Positions 1 to 9,121 of a stretch of DNA of 64,000 bases are shown piece after piece. The notes under the pieces were generated by a model. The model saw nothing but the letters and a program-made list of their open reading frames with translations. It made no database searches and was not told the origin of the DNA. Origin of the DNA: Arthrobacter silvisoli (GTDB lineage Bacteria; Actinomycetota; Actinomycetes; Actinomycetales; Micrococcaceae); assembly GCF_003369445.1 (NCBI RefSeq), contig NZ_QRCU01000041.1, positions 1 to 64,000 on the forward strand. The letters run 5' to 3'. How positions within the stretch are numbered: the first letter of the stretch is position 1; every line of letters starts with the position of its first letter. The translations under genes and the position numbers were made by a program.

Positions 1-541
1 TACATCCCAGAAGCGGCCCCAGGCTCACCGACCCGGGCCCCCTTCCCCCTGCCTCTTGACAGAAACGACTACATATTAGTTTCTCCGAGACCACCGCCCA
101 ATTTCCTGTGGGCGTGCCCAGGCGTTTGGCGTCCCGGAAGCCGGTGGGAAGCATGGAAAGCTCCGGCGCGAACCGCTTTCTGAACTTGTCCATGGAATCC
201 CTGTCGGCATAGAGCCGCGGTGCTGCGGCACGGCCCACCTGGTCACGATGGCAGGTCAGGTACTCGACCGTCTGCGGAACCCGGGCGAGACTGAGCCCCC
301 ACAGCAGCAGCCCGGTTTCCCGGCAAAGAACCGGAGATTCGCCGCGGACGGCAAGGGACGCCGTCGTCAGCGCATAACGGTCCCATCCATTGATGGACAA
401 CCACCGCTCGGCCGAAACGTAGACCCCGTGCCTGATCCGCACAAGGTTTCCGCGCTTGTAGCCGTGGTGGAGTTCCCAGGCCGTGGCTCCCGCACGGGTG
501 CCCGAGGGTGAGCTGAGGAAGGTGGCTTCAGGGAATTCCAT
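1..541 (-). CDS. Unidentified protein, 5' part only (AbiEi-like or DUF559-type candidate)
   Basis: An uninterrupted reading frame of 180 codons starts at an ATG (complement of 539-541) and runs off the left edge, so the C-terminus is missing. It begins MEFPEATFLSSPSGTRAG. Phrases such as LVRIRHGVYVSAERW and PVLCRETGLLLWGL resemble the N-terminal part of actinobacterial proteins annotated as AbiEi-like antitoxin domain or DUF559 proteins, in which a winged-helix-like start precedes a Vsr-like nuclease fold. That match is from memory and is weak, and the nuclease part would lie outside the window. Codon use looks genuine, with mostly G/C third positions. No partner toxin gene is visible. It is separated from the inositol operon by a strong terminator, so it is probably transcribed on its own. 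Confidence 0.55.
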   Translation of the reverse strand, partial: MEFPEATFLSSPSGTRAGATAWELHHGYKRGNLVRIRHGVYVSAERWLSINGWDRYALTTASLAVRGESPVLCRETGLLLWGLSLARVPQTVEYLTCHRDQVGRAAAPRLYADRDSMDKFRKRFAPELSMLPTGFRDAKRLGTPTGNWAVVSEKLICSRFCQEAGGRGPGSVSLGPLLGC

Positions 542-610
542 GGCTCCACTGAACCGGGCCCGTCAGCTGCAGGCACCCTCCAGCTGGCTCTATGTGGAAA
601 AGTCCGGCTT

Positions 611-654
611 AAGCGTGGGTGGCCCGCTCAAATTTGAGCGGGCCACCCGCGCTT
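611..654 (-). terminator. Strong hairpin terminator after the inositol operon
   Basis: Near-perfect inverted repeat: GGGTGGCCCGCTCAAA pairs with TTTGAGCGGGCCACCC, and the flanking AAGCG/CGCTT extend the stem. It lies about 40 bases beyond the stop of the last inositol gene and before the left-edge gene. The stem is long and symmetric, so it could stop transcription from either side. Confidence 0.8.
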
Positions 655-692
655 GGACCGGTGAAAGCCAAGGGACCACAGAAGCGGAAGAC

Positions 693-1571
693 TCAGCCCT
701 TGCTGAATTTCGCCACGTACTTTTCGATCGTTTCCAGCTGGTACCGGGCCACGTCGTGCGCGTTCTCGTCCTCCGCGAAGACGGAGGAGCACATCACGGT
801 GTCCGGGGAGTCCAGGAAGCCCACCTCGGCCAAGCCGCCGAAGAACTCGTCCCAGTTGACCTCACCGTCGCCGATCTTCAGGTGCTGGTGCACCCGCACG
901 GCGTTGCCGGGCGGGTTGGTGATGTACCGCAGGCCGTGCGAGGCATGGTGGTTCAGGGTGTCCGACACGTGGACCACGCGCAGGCGGTTCCCTGCGGCAC
1001 GCATGATCTCCAGCGGTTCGTCCTTCATGTGGAAGGTGTGCGAGGCCACGTAGACCATGCCGACGTTCGGGGAGTTCAGGCCCCGGATCACGCGCCAGGC
1101 GGCCAGGCCCTCCTCCACGAAGTCGTCCGGGTGCGGGTCGATCGCCACGTGGACGCCTTCGCGTTCGAAGACCGGCAGCAGTTCGTCCATGGACTTGTAG
1201 AAGGCGGCTTCGGATTCCTCGGGCAGCTCGGGGCGGCCGGAGAACTCGGTGTTCATCTGGGTGCAGCCCAAGCCCACGGAGATCCGGATGGCGCGCTTCC
1301 AGTAGCGCACCGCGGCCTGGCGGAGGGTCTCGTCCGGGCCGGACCAGCGCAGCACCGGCAGCACCGAGGCCACTTCGACGCCGGCCGCCTCGCAGTTCTT
1401 CCGGAACTGCGCCACGAGCGCGTCGTCCGCCTTGGGGTGGCGGAAGAACGGAATCATGTCCGCGTGCGGGGTCATCTGCAGGTAGCGGTAGCCCAGGTCC
1501 GCGGCGAGCGCCGGGAACTCCAGCAGGGAGTGGCTGTGGTGGAACGGGGTCGGGTCGAGCGCGATCTTCAC
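693..1571 (-). CDS. Sugar phosphate isomerase/epimerase (inositol cluster, IolH/IolI-like)
   Basis: A 292-residue xylose-isomerase-like TIM barrel that starts VKIALDPTPFHHSHSLLEF. Metal-site-like residues are visible in AIDPHPDDF, SHTFHMKDEP and VVHVSDTLNHHASH. The start is GTG at 1571, because the upstream iolG stop overlaps it as GTGA; a longer in-frame extension would run through iolG and is rejected. It is the last gene of the inositol operon. Relatives in such clusters (IolH, IolI) are thought to interconvert inososes or act on related keto-sugars. The exact substrate cannot be read from sequence, so the family is firm and the reaction is not. Cytoplasmic. Confidence 0.85.
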   Translation of the reverse strand: MKIALDPTPFHHSHSLLEFPALAADLGYRYLQMTPHADMIPFFRHPKADDALVAQFRKNCEAAGVEVASVLPVLRWSGPDETLRQAAVRYWKRAIRISVGLGCTQMNTEFSGRPELPEESEAAFYKSMDELLPVFEREGVHVAIDPHPDDFVEEGLAAWRVIRGLNSPNVGMVYVASHTFHMKDEPLEIMRAAGNRLRVVHVSDTLNHHASHGLRYITNPPGNAVRVHQHLKIGDGEVNWDEFFGGLAEVGFLDSPDTVMCSSVFAEDENAHDVARYQLETIEKYVAKFSKG

Positions 1572-2599
1572 TGCGTCTCCCCCGCGGTCCGGTAGAGCTC
1601 CGGCTTCCCGTTCAGCACGACGGCGACCTTCTCGCCGCTCTTCTGCGCCTCGACGCCTGCCTCGCAGCAGGCAGCGGTGGCGTAGCCGTCCCAGGCGGAC
1701 GGACCGCCCAGCTCGCCGCGGGCGGCGGCGTCCACCCAGGCCTGGACCTCGACGTCGTACGCGGCACCGAAACGCTCGATGAAGCTCGGGGTGACCTGGC
1801 CGCCCCAGGCGCCGCTGCGGCGCACGTACGGGCCGCCGTCGCGCCCGATGTTCACGATGGCCTCTTCGAAGGCGGCCTCGGTGGCCACTTCGTAGCCGAA
1901 CTTCGCGTTGACGAAAATCTCGACGTCGGCCAGGACACCGGACCCGGTTTCGATCAGGACGTGCTGGGGGTCGTGCTGGCCGGCCGGGGCCTTGCTGGAT
2001 GCCTTGCCGAGACGGACCTGGACGGAGGTGATTTCCTCGCCGGTCAGGTAGCGGATCACGTCGAATTCGTGGACCACGGAATCGTTGATGAGCATCTCGT
2101 TCGTGAATCCGGCCGGGGTGCCAGGGTTGCGGTGACGGCAGTGCAGCATGAGCAGCTCGCCGAGCTCGCCGCCGCGGATCAGTCCGCCCAGTTCGGCGTA
2201 TTCGGCGTCGTAGCGGCGCATGAAGCCCACCTGGACGCGCTTGCGGCCGGCCTCGACCTCGGCCTGGACGATCTTCCAAGCCGATTCGGCGTCCGGGGTG
2301 AGCGGCTTCTCGCAGAGGATCGGGATGTCCAGCGGCAGCGCCTCGAGCAGGGCCTGTTCGTGCAGGAAGCCGGGCGTGGCGATCAGGACGGCGTTGACGT
2401 CGCCCGAGGCGTAGGCCTCCGCGGCGGTCGCGAAGGCCTTGGCGCCGGGAATCCCGGCGATGGCGGCGTTCGCGCGGTCCAGGTCGATGTCGACGACGGC
2501 GGCCACGTCGGCGCCGTGGATACGCGTGTGCAGGCGCTTGATGTGGTCAGCGCCCATCATGCCGGCGCCAATGACGGCGACGCGCAGGTTTTCACTCAT
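1568..2599 (-). CDS. iolG: Inositol 2-dehydrogenase, Gfo/Idh/MocA family
   Basis: A 343-residue NAD-dependent oxidoreductase. The N-terminal Rossmann fold has VIGAGMMGADH (residues 9-19). The Idh/MocA catalytic set is visible: Lys98 in CEKPL, and Asp173 and His177 in NDSVVHEFDVIRYL, matching the Lys/Asp/His triad of characterised inositol dehydrogenases with a one-residue offset. It would oxidise myo-inositol to scyllo-inosose, the first step of the pathway. It overlaps the downstream isomerase by GTGA and follows iolE after about 45 bases, consistent with one transcript. A related substrate such as scyllo- or D-chiro-inositol cannot be excluded, but the neighbours make the inositol role very likely. 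Confidence 0.9.
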   Translation of the reverse strand: MSENLRVAVIGAGMMGADHIKRLHTRIHGADVAAVVDIDLDRANAAIAGIPGAKAFATAAEAYASGDVNAVLIATPGFLHEQALLEALPLDIPILCEKPLTPDAESAWKIVQAEVEAGRKRVQVGFMRRYDAEYAELGGLIRGGELGELLMLHCRHRNPGTPAGFTNEMLINDSVVHEFDVIRYLTGEEITSVQVRLGKASSKAPAGQHDPQHVLIETGSGVLADVEIFVNAKFGYEVATEAAFEEAIVNIGRDGGPYVRRSGAWGGQVTPSFIERFGAAYDVEVQAWVDAAARGELGGPSAWDGYATAACCEAGVEAQKSGEKVAVVLNGKPELYRTAGETQ

Positions 2600-2644
2600 G
2601 GTGACGTTTGCCTTTCAGCTCAGTGTTTCGAGGGTGTCGCGTAC

Positions 2645-3562
2645 TCAGCCGACGGTAGTGCGGGAGCCGCAGGAAAGCAGGTAGTTCCTGGTGCGCTTGG
2701 CGATGGGCATCGGCACGTCGAAGGCCACCGGATACATGTCCTGTTCCACGATTCCGAAAATCGGCCGGTTGAGGCCTTCCACGGCCTCGATCACGGCGCG
2801 CAGGTCAGGCAGGCCGTTCGGCGGTTCGGTCATGACGCCGGCCAGGTTCGCGGCTGCCCAGGTCATGTTTTCCTGGTTGACCTTCTTCAGGACGTCCGGG
2901 TTGATCTGCTTCAGGTGCAGGTAGCCGATCCGGTCCGGGTAGTTCTTGATCAGTTCGAGGCTGGAAGCGCCGCAGTATTCGGCGTGCCCGGTGTCCAGGC
3001 ACAGGTTCAGGTACTGCGGGTCCGTGGCAGCCAGCAGGGTTTCGATGTCCTGCTGCGCGCCGACGTGGGAGTCCGCGTGGGAGTGGAACTGCTGGTGCAG
3101 GCCGAAGTCCTCCAGCAAGACCTTGCCCATGCGGTTGTGCCCTGCGAAGAGGTCGGCCCACTGCTCGTCCGTCAGTTCGCCGCTCTCCACGGCTTCGCCG
3201 GTGACGTCGTCGCGCCACATGGCCGGGATGACCACGATGTGTTCGCCGCCCATGGCGGCCGTCAGTTCGGCCACCTTGCGGGCGGGCTCCCAGGCCTCGT
3301 CGTACTGCATTGCCCCGCGGTGGAAGGCGGTGAAGACGGTTCCGGCCGTGACCTTGAGGTCACGCTGCTTGAGTTCCTCGGCCAGCCGGGCGGGGTCGTT
3401 CGGCAGGTACCCGTAGGGGCCCAGTTCAATCCATTTGTAGCCGGACTCGGCCACCTCATCCAGGAACCGTTCCCAAGGGGTCTGTTTGGGGTCATCGGCG
3501 AACCAGACGCCCCAGGAGTCGGGGGCGGTGCCGATGATGAGCTTGTTCTCGACGTCGGTCAT
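2645..3562 (-). CDS. iolE: myo-Inosose-2 dehydratase
   Basis: A 305-residue TIM-barrel lyase starting MTDVENKLIIGTAPDSWGVW. TAPDSWGVW near the N-terminus, ELGPYGYLP, QFHSHADSHVG, LCLDTGHAEY and YLHLKQINPDVL are characteristic of IolE and carry the metal-binding His, Asp and Glu residues. It dehydrates 2-keto-myo-inositol to 3D-(3,5/4)-trihydroxycyclohexane-1,2-dione, the substrate of IolD. Full family length. It sits between iolA and iolG in the same orientation with short gaps (34 and 45 bases), so co-transcription is likely. Cytoplasmic. Confidence 0.93.
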   Translation of the reverse strand: MTDVENKLIIGTAPDSWGVWFADDPKQTPWERFLDEVAESGYKWIELGPYGYLPNDPARLAEELKQRDLKVTAGTVFTAFHRGAMQYDEAWEPARKVAELTAAMGGEHIVVIPAMWRDDVTGEAVESGELTDEQWADLFAGHNRMGKVLLEDFGLHQQFHSHADSHVGAQQDIETLLAATDPQYLNLCLDTGHAEYCGASSLELIKNYPDRIGYLHLKQINPDVLKKVNQENMTWAAANLAGVMTEPPNGLPDLRAVIEAVEGLNRPIFGIVEQDMYPVAFDVPMPIAKRTRNYLLSCGSRTTVG

Positions 3563-3596
3563 GACAGCGGTGTCTTTTCTCTGCGGCGGCGGGGAT

Positions 3597-5096
3597 TCAG
3601 TTGGTGGGGAAGTTGTAGCTGGCGCCGGTGCGTTGTTGGGGTTCGGGCCAGCGTTCGGTGATGACTTTGGCGCGGGTGTAGAAGGATACGCCTTCGGGTC
3701 CGTAGATGTGCTTGTCGCCGAACAGGGAGTCTTTCCAGCCGCCGAAGGAGTGGTAGGCCACGGGCACGGGGACGGGGACGTTGATGCCGATCATGCCTAC
3801 GTGCACGCCGCGGTGGAACTTGCGGGCATTCGCGCCGGAGGAGGTGAAGATCGCGGTGCCGTTGCCGTAGGGGTTGGAGTTGATCAGTTCGATCGCTTCC
3901 TCGACGGTTTCGGTGCGTACCACGGACAGGACGGGGCCGAAGATTTCTTCCTGGTAGGCGTCCATGTCGAAGTCGACCTTGTCGATCACGGTGGGACCGA
4001 ACCAGTAGCCCTCCTCCTGGCCTGGCACGGTGAACTCGCGGCCGTCGACCACCAGCTCGGCACCGGACTGGGCAGCGGCGGTGACGATGGAACGCATCTT
4101 CTGCTGGGCGGCCTTGGTGATGACCGGGCCCATGTCGGCCCCGGGGTCGGTGCCGTCGGCCACGCGGACGGCCTCGGCGCGGTCCTTGACCTTGGCCACG
4201 AGGGCGTCGGCGGCGTCGCCGACGGCGATCGCGACGGAGATGGCCATGCAGCGCTGCCCGGCGGAACCGAACGCGGCGGCAGCCAGATGGTCGGCGGCGT
4301 TGTCGAGGTCGGCGTCGGGCAGGATGATCGCGTGGTTTTTCGCCCCGCCCAGGGCTTGGACGCGCTTGCCGTGCGCCGTGCCTGTGTCGTGCACGAGCTT
4401 GGCCACCGGGGTGGAGCCGACGAAGGAGATCGCGTCGATGTCCGGGTGGGTGAGCAGGCCCTGGACCACCTCACGGTTGCCGTGCAGGACTTGGAAGACG
4501 CCATCGGGCAGGCCGGCCTGCTTGAAGAGCTTCGCCAGCAGCATCGCCGCGGACGGGACCCGGCCCGAGGGCTTGAGGATGAAGGTGTTGCCCGTGGCGA
4601 TGGCCATGGGGGCCATCCAGAGCGGGACCATGACGGGGAAGTTGAACGGGGTGATGCCGGCGACGACGCCGACGGGCTGGCGGTAGGAGAAGACGTCGAT
4701 GCCGGTGGAGGCCTGGTCGGAGTACTCGCCCTTGAGCAGCTGCGGGATGCCGCAGGCGAATTCGATGACTTCCAGGCCGCGGCCGATTTCGCCCTTGGCG
4801 TCGGAGAGGACCTTGCCGTGCTCGGCGGTGATCAGGGCGGCCAGCTCGTCCACGTGCGCGGCGACGAGTTCGCGGAACGTGAACAAGATGGTGGTGCGCT
4901 TGGCCAGGGAGATATCGCCCCAGGACTTCGCGGCTTCCTTCGCGATTGCGACGGCCTGGTCCAGATCCGCCGGGCTCGCCAGGCGGACTTCCCCGGTCTG
5001 CGCGCCCGTGGCGGGGTTGAACACACCCTCGATGTCAGTGCCGGTGCCGGGGTGCTCGGCCCCGTTGAAGAAATGCGGAATGGTGGTGATAGTCAT
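3597..5096 (-). CDS. mmsA: CoA-acylating (methyl)malonate-semialdehyde dehydrogenase
   Basis: A 499-residue aldehyde dehydrogenase. The catalytic cysteine is Cys283 in GSAGQRCMAIS. The usual general-base Glu is replaced by Asn in GGAKNHAI (about residues 250-257), which is the hallmark of CoA-acylating MMSDH/IolA enzymes. In inositol catabolism it converts malonate semialdehyde to acetyl-CoA, CO2 and NADH; the same enzyme class also serves valine breakdown. Position between iolD and iolE supports the inositol role (the gene is called iolA in Bacillus). Full length with no frame problems. Confidence 0.93.
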   Translation of the reverse strand: MTITTIPHFFNGAEHPGTGTDIEGVFNPATGAQTGEVRLASPADLDQAVAIAKEAAKSWGDISLAKRTTILFTFRELVAAHVDELAALITAEHGKVLSDAKGEIGRGLEVIEFACGIPQLLKGEYSDQASTGIDVFSYRQPVGVVAGITPFNFPVMVPLWMAPMAIATGNTFILKPSGRVPSAAMLLAKLFKQAGLPDGVFQVLHGNREVVQGLLTHPDIDAISFVGSTPVAKLVHDTGTAHGKRVQALGGAKNHAIILPDADLDNAADHLAAAAFGSAGQRCMAISVAIAVGDAADALVAKVKDRAEAVRVADGTDPGADMGPVITKAAQQKMRSIVTAAAQSGAELVVDGREFTVPGQEEGYWFGPTVIDKVDFDMDAYQEEIFGPVLSVVRTETVEEAIELINSNPYGNGTAIFTSSGANARKFHRGVHVGMIGINVPVPVPVAYHSFGGWKDSLFGDKHIYGPEGVSFYTRAKVITERWPEPQQRTGASYNFPTN

Positions 5097-5158
5097 GTGT
5101 TTCTCCTGCTCAGGAAGTTTTCAGGGGCGGATGCGGGGCCGGTCCTTCAGTGGACGGT

Positions 5159-7099
5159 TCAGCCCAGCAGGGGTTTCTGGACGGCCTTCCAGTCTTCGTA
5201 GACTGTGCGGGCCTCTTTGGTGCTGTCGAGTTCGGCGGTGGCGGAGACGGGCACGTCCCACCAGGACTCGGAGGACGGGGCGTCGATCAGCGGGTCGGAT
5301 TCGAGGTGGATCACGATGGGTCCGCTGCCTTCGGGGGCGGCTTTGGCCTTGGCGATCGCGGCTTCGAGGTCCTCGATGACGTTCTCGCCCGGTTCGATCC
5401 GGTACACGGTCGCGCCGAGGGATTCGGCGTTCGTGGCCAGGTCGATGTTGAGTTTCTCGCCGGCGTCGAAGCTGTGGGTGGCCTTGTCCAGCACCCGGTA
5501 CTGGGTGCCGAAGCGCTGGGAACCCAGCGACTCGGAGAGAGACCCGATGGAGGCGTAGCCGTGGTTCTGGATGAGCACCACGATCAGTTTGATGCCCTCG
5601 GCGACGGCGGTGACCAGTTCGGTGTGCATCATCAGGTAGGAGCCGTCCCCGACCATGACCACTACGTCACGGTTCACGCCGCCGGATTTCGCTTCGTCAA
5701 GGGCGGCACGCTTGACGCCCAGGCCGCCGGCGATCTCGTAGCCCATGCAGGAGAATGCGTATTCCACGTGGTACCCGAAGGGGTCGGTGACCCGCCACAT
5801 CTTGTGCAGGTCCCCCGGGAGGGAGCCTGCGGCGCAAATCAGCACGTCCTGGCCGGCCATGGCCCGGTTGGTGGCGCCGATGACCGCGTTCTGGGATATG
5901 AGGGGCGCGTGGCGCTGGGCGAACGCGGCATCCACGGTGGCGTCCCAGCGGGCTTTCTCCCCCGCAACCTCCGCCGCGACGGACGCAGCAACGGTGTGGC
6001 CGGTCAGTTCGGCGGTCAACGCCTCCAGGGCCTTGCGGGCGTCGGCCACGATCGGCAACGAGGTGCCGTGCTTGTAGGCGTCGATCGCGGCGACGTTGAT
6101 GTTCACGAAGGACACGTCGTCATTCTGGAACGCGGTCCGGGATGCGGTGGTGAAGTCCTCGTAGCGGGTGCCGATGCCGATCACGAGATCCGCTTCGCGG
6201 GCCAGGGCGTTCGCCGCTGTCGTGCCCGTGGACCCGATCGCGCCGAGGGCCTGGGGGTGGTTCCAAGGCAGGACGCCGACGCCGGCCTGGGTCCAGCCGA
6301 CCGGGATGCCGGTGGCTTCTGCGAACTCCCGCAACGCATCCTGGGCGAAGGCGTACAGGACGCCGCCGCCTGCCACGATGAGCGGACGCTTCGCGGCCTT
6401 GATGCGGCGCGCGGCCTCGGTGATGTCTTCGGGTTCCGGGGCGGGGCGGCGGATCCGCCAGTCCCGCTCGGCCAGGAATTCCTCGGGGACCTCGATGAGT
6501 TCGGCCTGCACGTCCTGCGGCAGGGCGATGGTCACCGCACCGGTCTCGGCCGGGTCGGTCAGTACGCGCAGCCCGTTCAGCAGGGCGGAGAACAGCTGCT
6601 CGGGCCGCTGGACCTTGTCGTAGTACTTCGATACCGGCCGGAACGCGTCGTTGACCGTGATGTCGTAGCCGTGGGGCTGTTCGATCTGCTGCAGCACGGG
6701 GTCCACGGTGCGGGTGGCGAAGGTGTCCGAGGGGAACAGCAGCACCGGAAGCCGGTTGGCCGTGGCCAGCGCGGCGCCGGTGAGGAGGTTCGTCGACCCT
6801 GGCCCCACCGAGGTGGTCACCGCGAAAGTCTGCCGGCGGCGGGTGTGCCGGGCATAGCCCACGGCCTGGTGCGCCTGGGCCTGCTCGTTGCGGCCCTGGT
6901 AGTACGGCATCAGGGACGGGTCCTTGGCTTGGAACTGCTTCAACGCCTGCCCCACCCCGGCCACGTTCCCGTGGCCGAAAATGCCGAACATCCCCGGGAT
7001 CAGCCGTTCCCGGTACTCCACCCCGCCCACCCGGTCCACAGTGTACTGCTTACCCAGGAATTCAACAACAGCCTGGGCCACGGTCATGGTGCGCGTCAT
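5159..7099 (-). CDS. iolD: 3D-(3,5/4)-trihydroxycyclohexane-1,2-dione hydrolase
   Basis: A 646-residue thiamine-diphosphate enzyme of the acetolactate-synthase fold. The start MTRTMTVAQAVVEFLGKQY is at 7099, where it overlaps the preceding stop as ATGA. Landmarks are GIFGHGNVAGVGQAL near the N-terminus (cofactor side), TSVGPGSTNLLTGAA, and the cofactor/Mg motif MVGDGSYLMMHTE with QNHGY. It opens the trihydroxycyclohexanedione ring to 5-deoxy-D-glucuronate. The next enzyme, IolB, is not encoded in this window. About 60 bases separate it from mmsA. Confidence 0.92.
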   Translation of the reverse strand: MTRTMTVAQAVVEFLGKQYTVDRVGGVEYRERLIPGMFGIFGHGNVAGVGQALKQFQAKDPSLMPYYQGRNEQAQAHQAVGYARHTRRRQTFAVTTSVGPGSTNLLTGAALATANRLPVLLFPSDTFATRTVDPVLQQIEQPHGYDITVNDAFRPVSKYYDKVQRPEQLFSALLNGLRVLTDPAETGAVTIALPQDVQAELIEVPEEFLAERDWRIRRPAPEPEDITEAARRIKAAKRPLIVAGGGVLYAFAQDALREFAEATGIPVGWTQAGVGVLPWNHPQALGAIGSTGTTAANALAREADLVIGIGTRYEDFTTASRTAFQNDDVSFVNINVAAIDAYKHGTSLPIVADARKALEALTAELTGHTVAASVAAEVAGEKARWDATVDAAFAQRHAPLISQNAVIGATNRAMAGQDVLICAAGSLPGDLHKMWRVTDPFGYHVEYAFSCMGYEIAGGLGVKRAALDEAKSGGVNRDVVVMVGDGSYLMMHTELVTAVAEGIKLIVVLIQNHGYASIGSLSESLGSQRFGTQYRVLDKATHSFDAGEKLNIDLATNAESLGATVYRIEPGENVIEDLEAAIAKAKAAPEGSGPIVIHLESDPLIDAPSSESWWDVPVSATAELDSTKEARTVYEDWKAVQKPLLG

Positions 7100-8037
7100 C
7101 GCATAGTCTCCTTGCTGACGGAGGGGGTGATTTCTTCGGTGTGGAGCAGCGACGCCGCGGCGGCGACGGCACCGGCCACGTCGCCGTCGGCCGGGTACAG
7201 CAGCGTCCGTCCCACGGTGAGGCCCTGCACACCGGGCAGGGCAAGGGCCTTGCCCCATTCGGCGAAGACATCGTCCTGGTGACCAGCGGGGTCTCCGCCC
7301 AGCAGCACTGTGGGCATGGTGGTGGCCGCCATGACGCGTTCCATCTCCTCCACCACGGGCAGCTTCATCCAGGTGTAGGCGCTGGTGGCGCCCAGGCTGG
7401 AGGCGATGCCGATGGACTTGACGACGGCGTCGGCGGACAGGTCGTTGCGGACCTTGCCGTCCACCCAGGCCGACAGGAACGGCTCCACCATCGCAATCAG
7501 GCCGCGGCTGGTCAGGGAATCGATGGCCTTCGCTGTCGCTTCCAGGAACTGCGCGGTCACCGGGTCCCCCAGCGCGATCCGGGTAAGCATCTTGCCGCCG
7601 TCGGCCCCCAGCGCGGCGAGGGCCTCGGCCGTATGGCCGGTGAAACGGTCATCGAACTCATTCACGAAACCGGCCAGGCCGCCGCGGTTCATCGACCCGA
7701 ACACCAGCTTGCCGTCCAGGGCGCGGAGCAGCAGCAGGTCATCCATGATGTCCGGGCTGGCCAGCACACCGTCGACGGCGGGGTTGGACAACGCGATCTG
7801 CAGGCGGTCCAGAAGCTCGCGACGGTTCGCCATCGCCGTCGGCTGGCCCTGCGCGGCCAGCGCGCCGCGGGCCGGATGGTCCGCGGCCACGATGAAGTTC
7901 TGCTTGCCCAGCACCGCACCCGGGTGCTTGACCCGCGCGGCCGCGGCCCGGGCCACCGCGCCCGGATCTTCCAGGCGGATCTTGGTCAGGAATTCGTAGC
8001 GGCGCGGATTCTCAAGATCGAGGGTCTCCAGGCTCAT
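7096..8037 (-). CDS. Cgl0159-family (beta/alpha)8-barrel protein, probable aldolase of the inositol pathway
   Basis: A 313-residue protein resembling the DeoC/fructose-bisphosphate-aldolase class of barrels, and close to the Cgl0159 family known from the Corynebacterium inositol locus. Visible pieces are FIVAADHPARGAL, VLASPDIMDDLLLL, KMLTRIALGD (a lysine where class I aldolases often have one), TWMKLPVV and LLGGDPAG. It overlaps both neighbours by ATGA (iolC upstream, iolD downstream), so it is translationally coupled. The open pathway step that fits is cleavage of 2-deoxy-5-keto-gluconate 6-phosphate into dihydroxyacetone phosphate and malonate semialdehyde (IolJ activity). That assignment is inferred from context. 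Confidence 0.75.
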   Translation of the reverse strand: MSLETLDLENPRRYEFLTKIRLEDPGAVARAAAARVKHPGAVLGKQNFIVAADHPARGALAAQGQPTAMANRRELLDRLQIALSNPAVDGVLASPDIMDDLLLLRALDGKLVFGSMNRGGLAGFVNEFDDRFTGHTAEALAALGADGGKMLTRIALGDPVTAQFLEATAKAIDSLTSRGLIAMVEPFLSAWVDGKVRNDLSADAVVKSIGIASSLGATSAYTWMKLPVVEEMERVMAATTMPTVLLGGDPAGHQDDVFAEWGKALALPGVQGLTVGRTLLYPADGDVAGAVAAAASLLHTEEITPSVSKETMR

Positions 8038-9053
8038 TTGGCCAACTCCTTCAGGGTGTCGGCCACGAGGCGGCCGCGTTCACTCAGCAGCGACACAACT
8101 TCCTCCGGCGTGGGCATCGCATCCGCACACGAAAGACGGGAAGCCACGATCGCACCGGCAGCGTTGGCGTAGTCCAGCACCTCGGCCAGCGACCAGCCGG
8201 CCAGCAGACCGTGCACGAACGCCCCGCCGAAGGAATCCCCCGCGCCCAGGCCGTTCAGGGTCTGCACCGGTACCGGCGCCGAGACCACCCGCCCGGTGCG
8301 GGTCTTGGCCATCACGCCTTCCGGGCCGAGCTTGACGACGGCGATCTGCACACCGGCGTCCAGCAGCCGGTCCGCCTGCTCATCCGGAGTCCCGGGGCCG
8401 ACAGCGACAGCGCACTCTTCGTCGTTGCCGATCGCGACCGTCACATGCGGCAGGACCTTGGCGACCTGTTCGCGGGCCTCTTCGATGCTGTTCCAGAACA
8501 TCGGCCGGTAATCCAGGTCCAGGATGGTGTGCTGGCCCTCGCCAAGGCTGCTGTGCGGGCGGGCCTGGTGCGCGGCGATGTGGGCGGCGCGGCTGGGTTC
8601 CTGGCACAGCCCGGTCACGGTGGACCAGAAGATCTTCGCCTCCCGGATCGCGTCCAGGTCCAGGTCCTCCGCCTTGATCTGCAGGTCCGGGGCCGTGGGG
8701 AAACGGCCGTAGAAATACAGTGGGAACTTCTGTTCCTCGGGCAGGATCGCGCAGAACGTAGCGGGGGTCTGCAAACCCGCGACGCCGCTGACGAAACGGT
8801 CATCCACGCCGAACTTGGCCAGTTCTCTGTGCAGGTACTCCCCGAAAGGATCCTCACCGGTCCGGGTGATCACCGCCGTCGAGCGGCCATGCCGGGCCGC
8901 GGCAACCGCCACATTCGAGGGCGAACCGCCCAGGTACTTACCGAAGCTGCCCACCTTGTCGAGGGACACACCAACGTCGTTCGGGTAGATGTCGACGCTG
9001 ATGCGTCCCATCGTGAGTAGCTCGAAGCCCACTTCTTCCGCCTTCCTTGTCAT
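8034..9053 (-). CDS. iolC: 5-dehydro-2-deoxygluconokinase
   Basis: A 339-residue PfkB/ribokinase-family sugar kinase starting MTRKAEEVGFELLTMGRISV. N-terminal signature: KYLGGSPSNVAVAAARHG. C-terminal ATP-site signature with the catalytic Asp: LNGLGAGDSFGGAFVHGLL. It phosphorylates 2-deoxy-5-keto-D-gluconate. It is the first gene of the tightly coupled iolC-Cgl0159-iolD run and is preceded by two operator-like dyads (9122-9147). A related 2-keto-gluconokinase would look similar, but the cluster supports IolC. Confidence 0.9.
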   Translation of the reverse strand: MTRKAEEVGFELLTMGRISVDIYPNDVGVSLDKVGSFGKYLGGSPSNVAVAAARHGRSTAVITRTGEDPFGEYLHRELAKFGVDDRFVSGVAGLQTPATFCAILPEEQKFPLYFYGRFPTAPDLQIKAEDLDLDAIREAKIFWSTVTGLCQEPSRAAHIAAHQARPHSSLGEGQHTILDLDYRPMFWNSIEEAREQVAKVLPHVTVAIGNDEECAVAVGPGTPDEQADRLLDAGVQIAVVKLGPEGVMAKTRTGRVVSAPVPVQTLNGLGAGDSFGGAFVHGLLAGWSLAEVLDYANAAGAIVASRLSCADAMPTPEEVVSLLSERGRLVADTLKELAK

Positions 9054-9121
9054 TCCGGTTTTCCGGCGCGGACCGCGGCCGTTGTGATACCGGCCACAGC
9101 TAAACTTTCCTACGATTTTAA

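Noticed and set aside
693-2279. 528-residue fusion of iolG antiframe and the sugar isomerase
   Set aside because: The N-terminal 236 residues are Arg/Gly/Pro-rich out-of-frame reading of iolG; the real start is the GTG at 1571 overlapping the iolG stop.
1961-3661. Long plus-strand open frame opposite iolG and iolE
   Set aside because: It is Val/Gly/His-rich and antisense to two well-defined enzymes; high G+C keeps the complementary frame open. The same reasoning removes the long frames at 3486-5201, 5150-7282, 15443-17818, 31382-33310 (minus) and 58192-60531.
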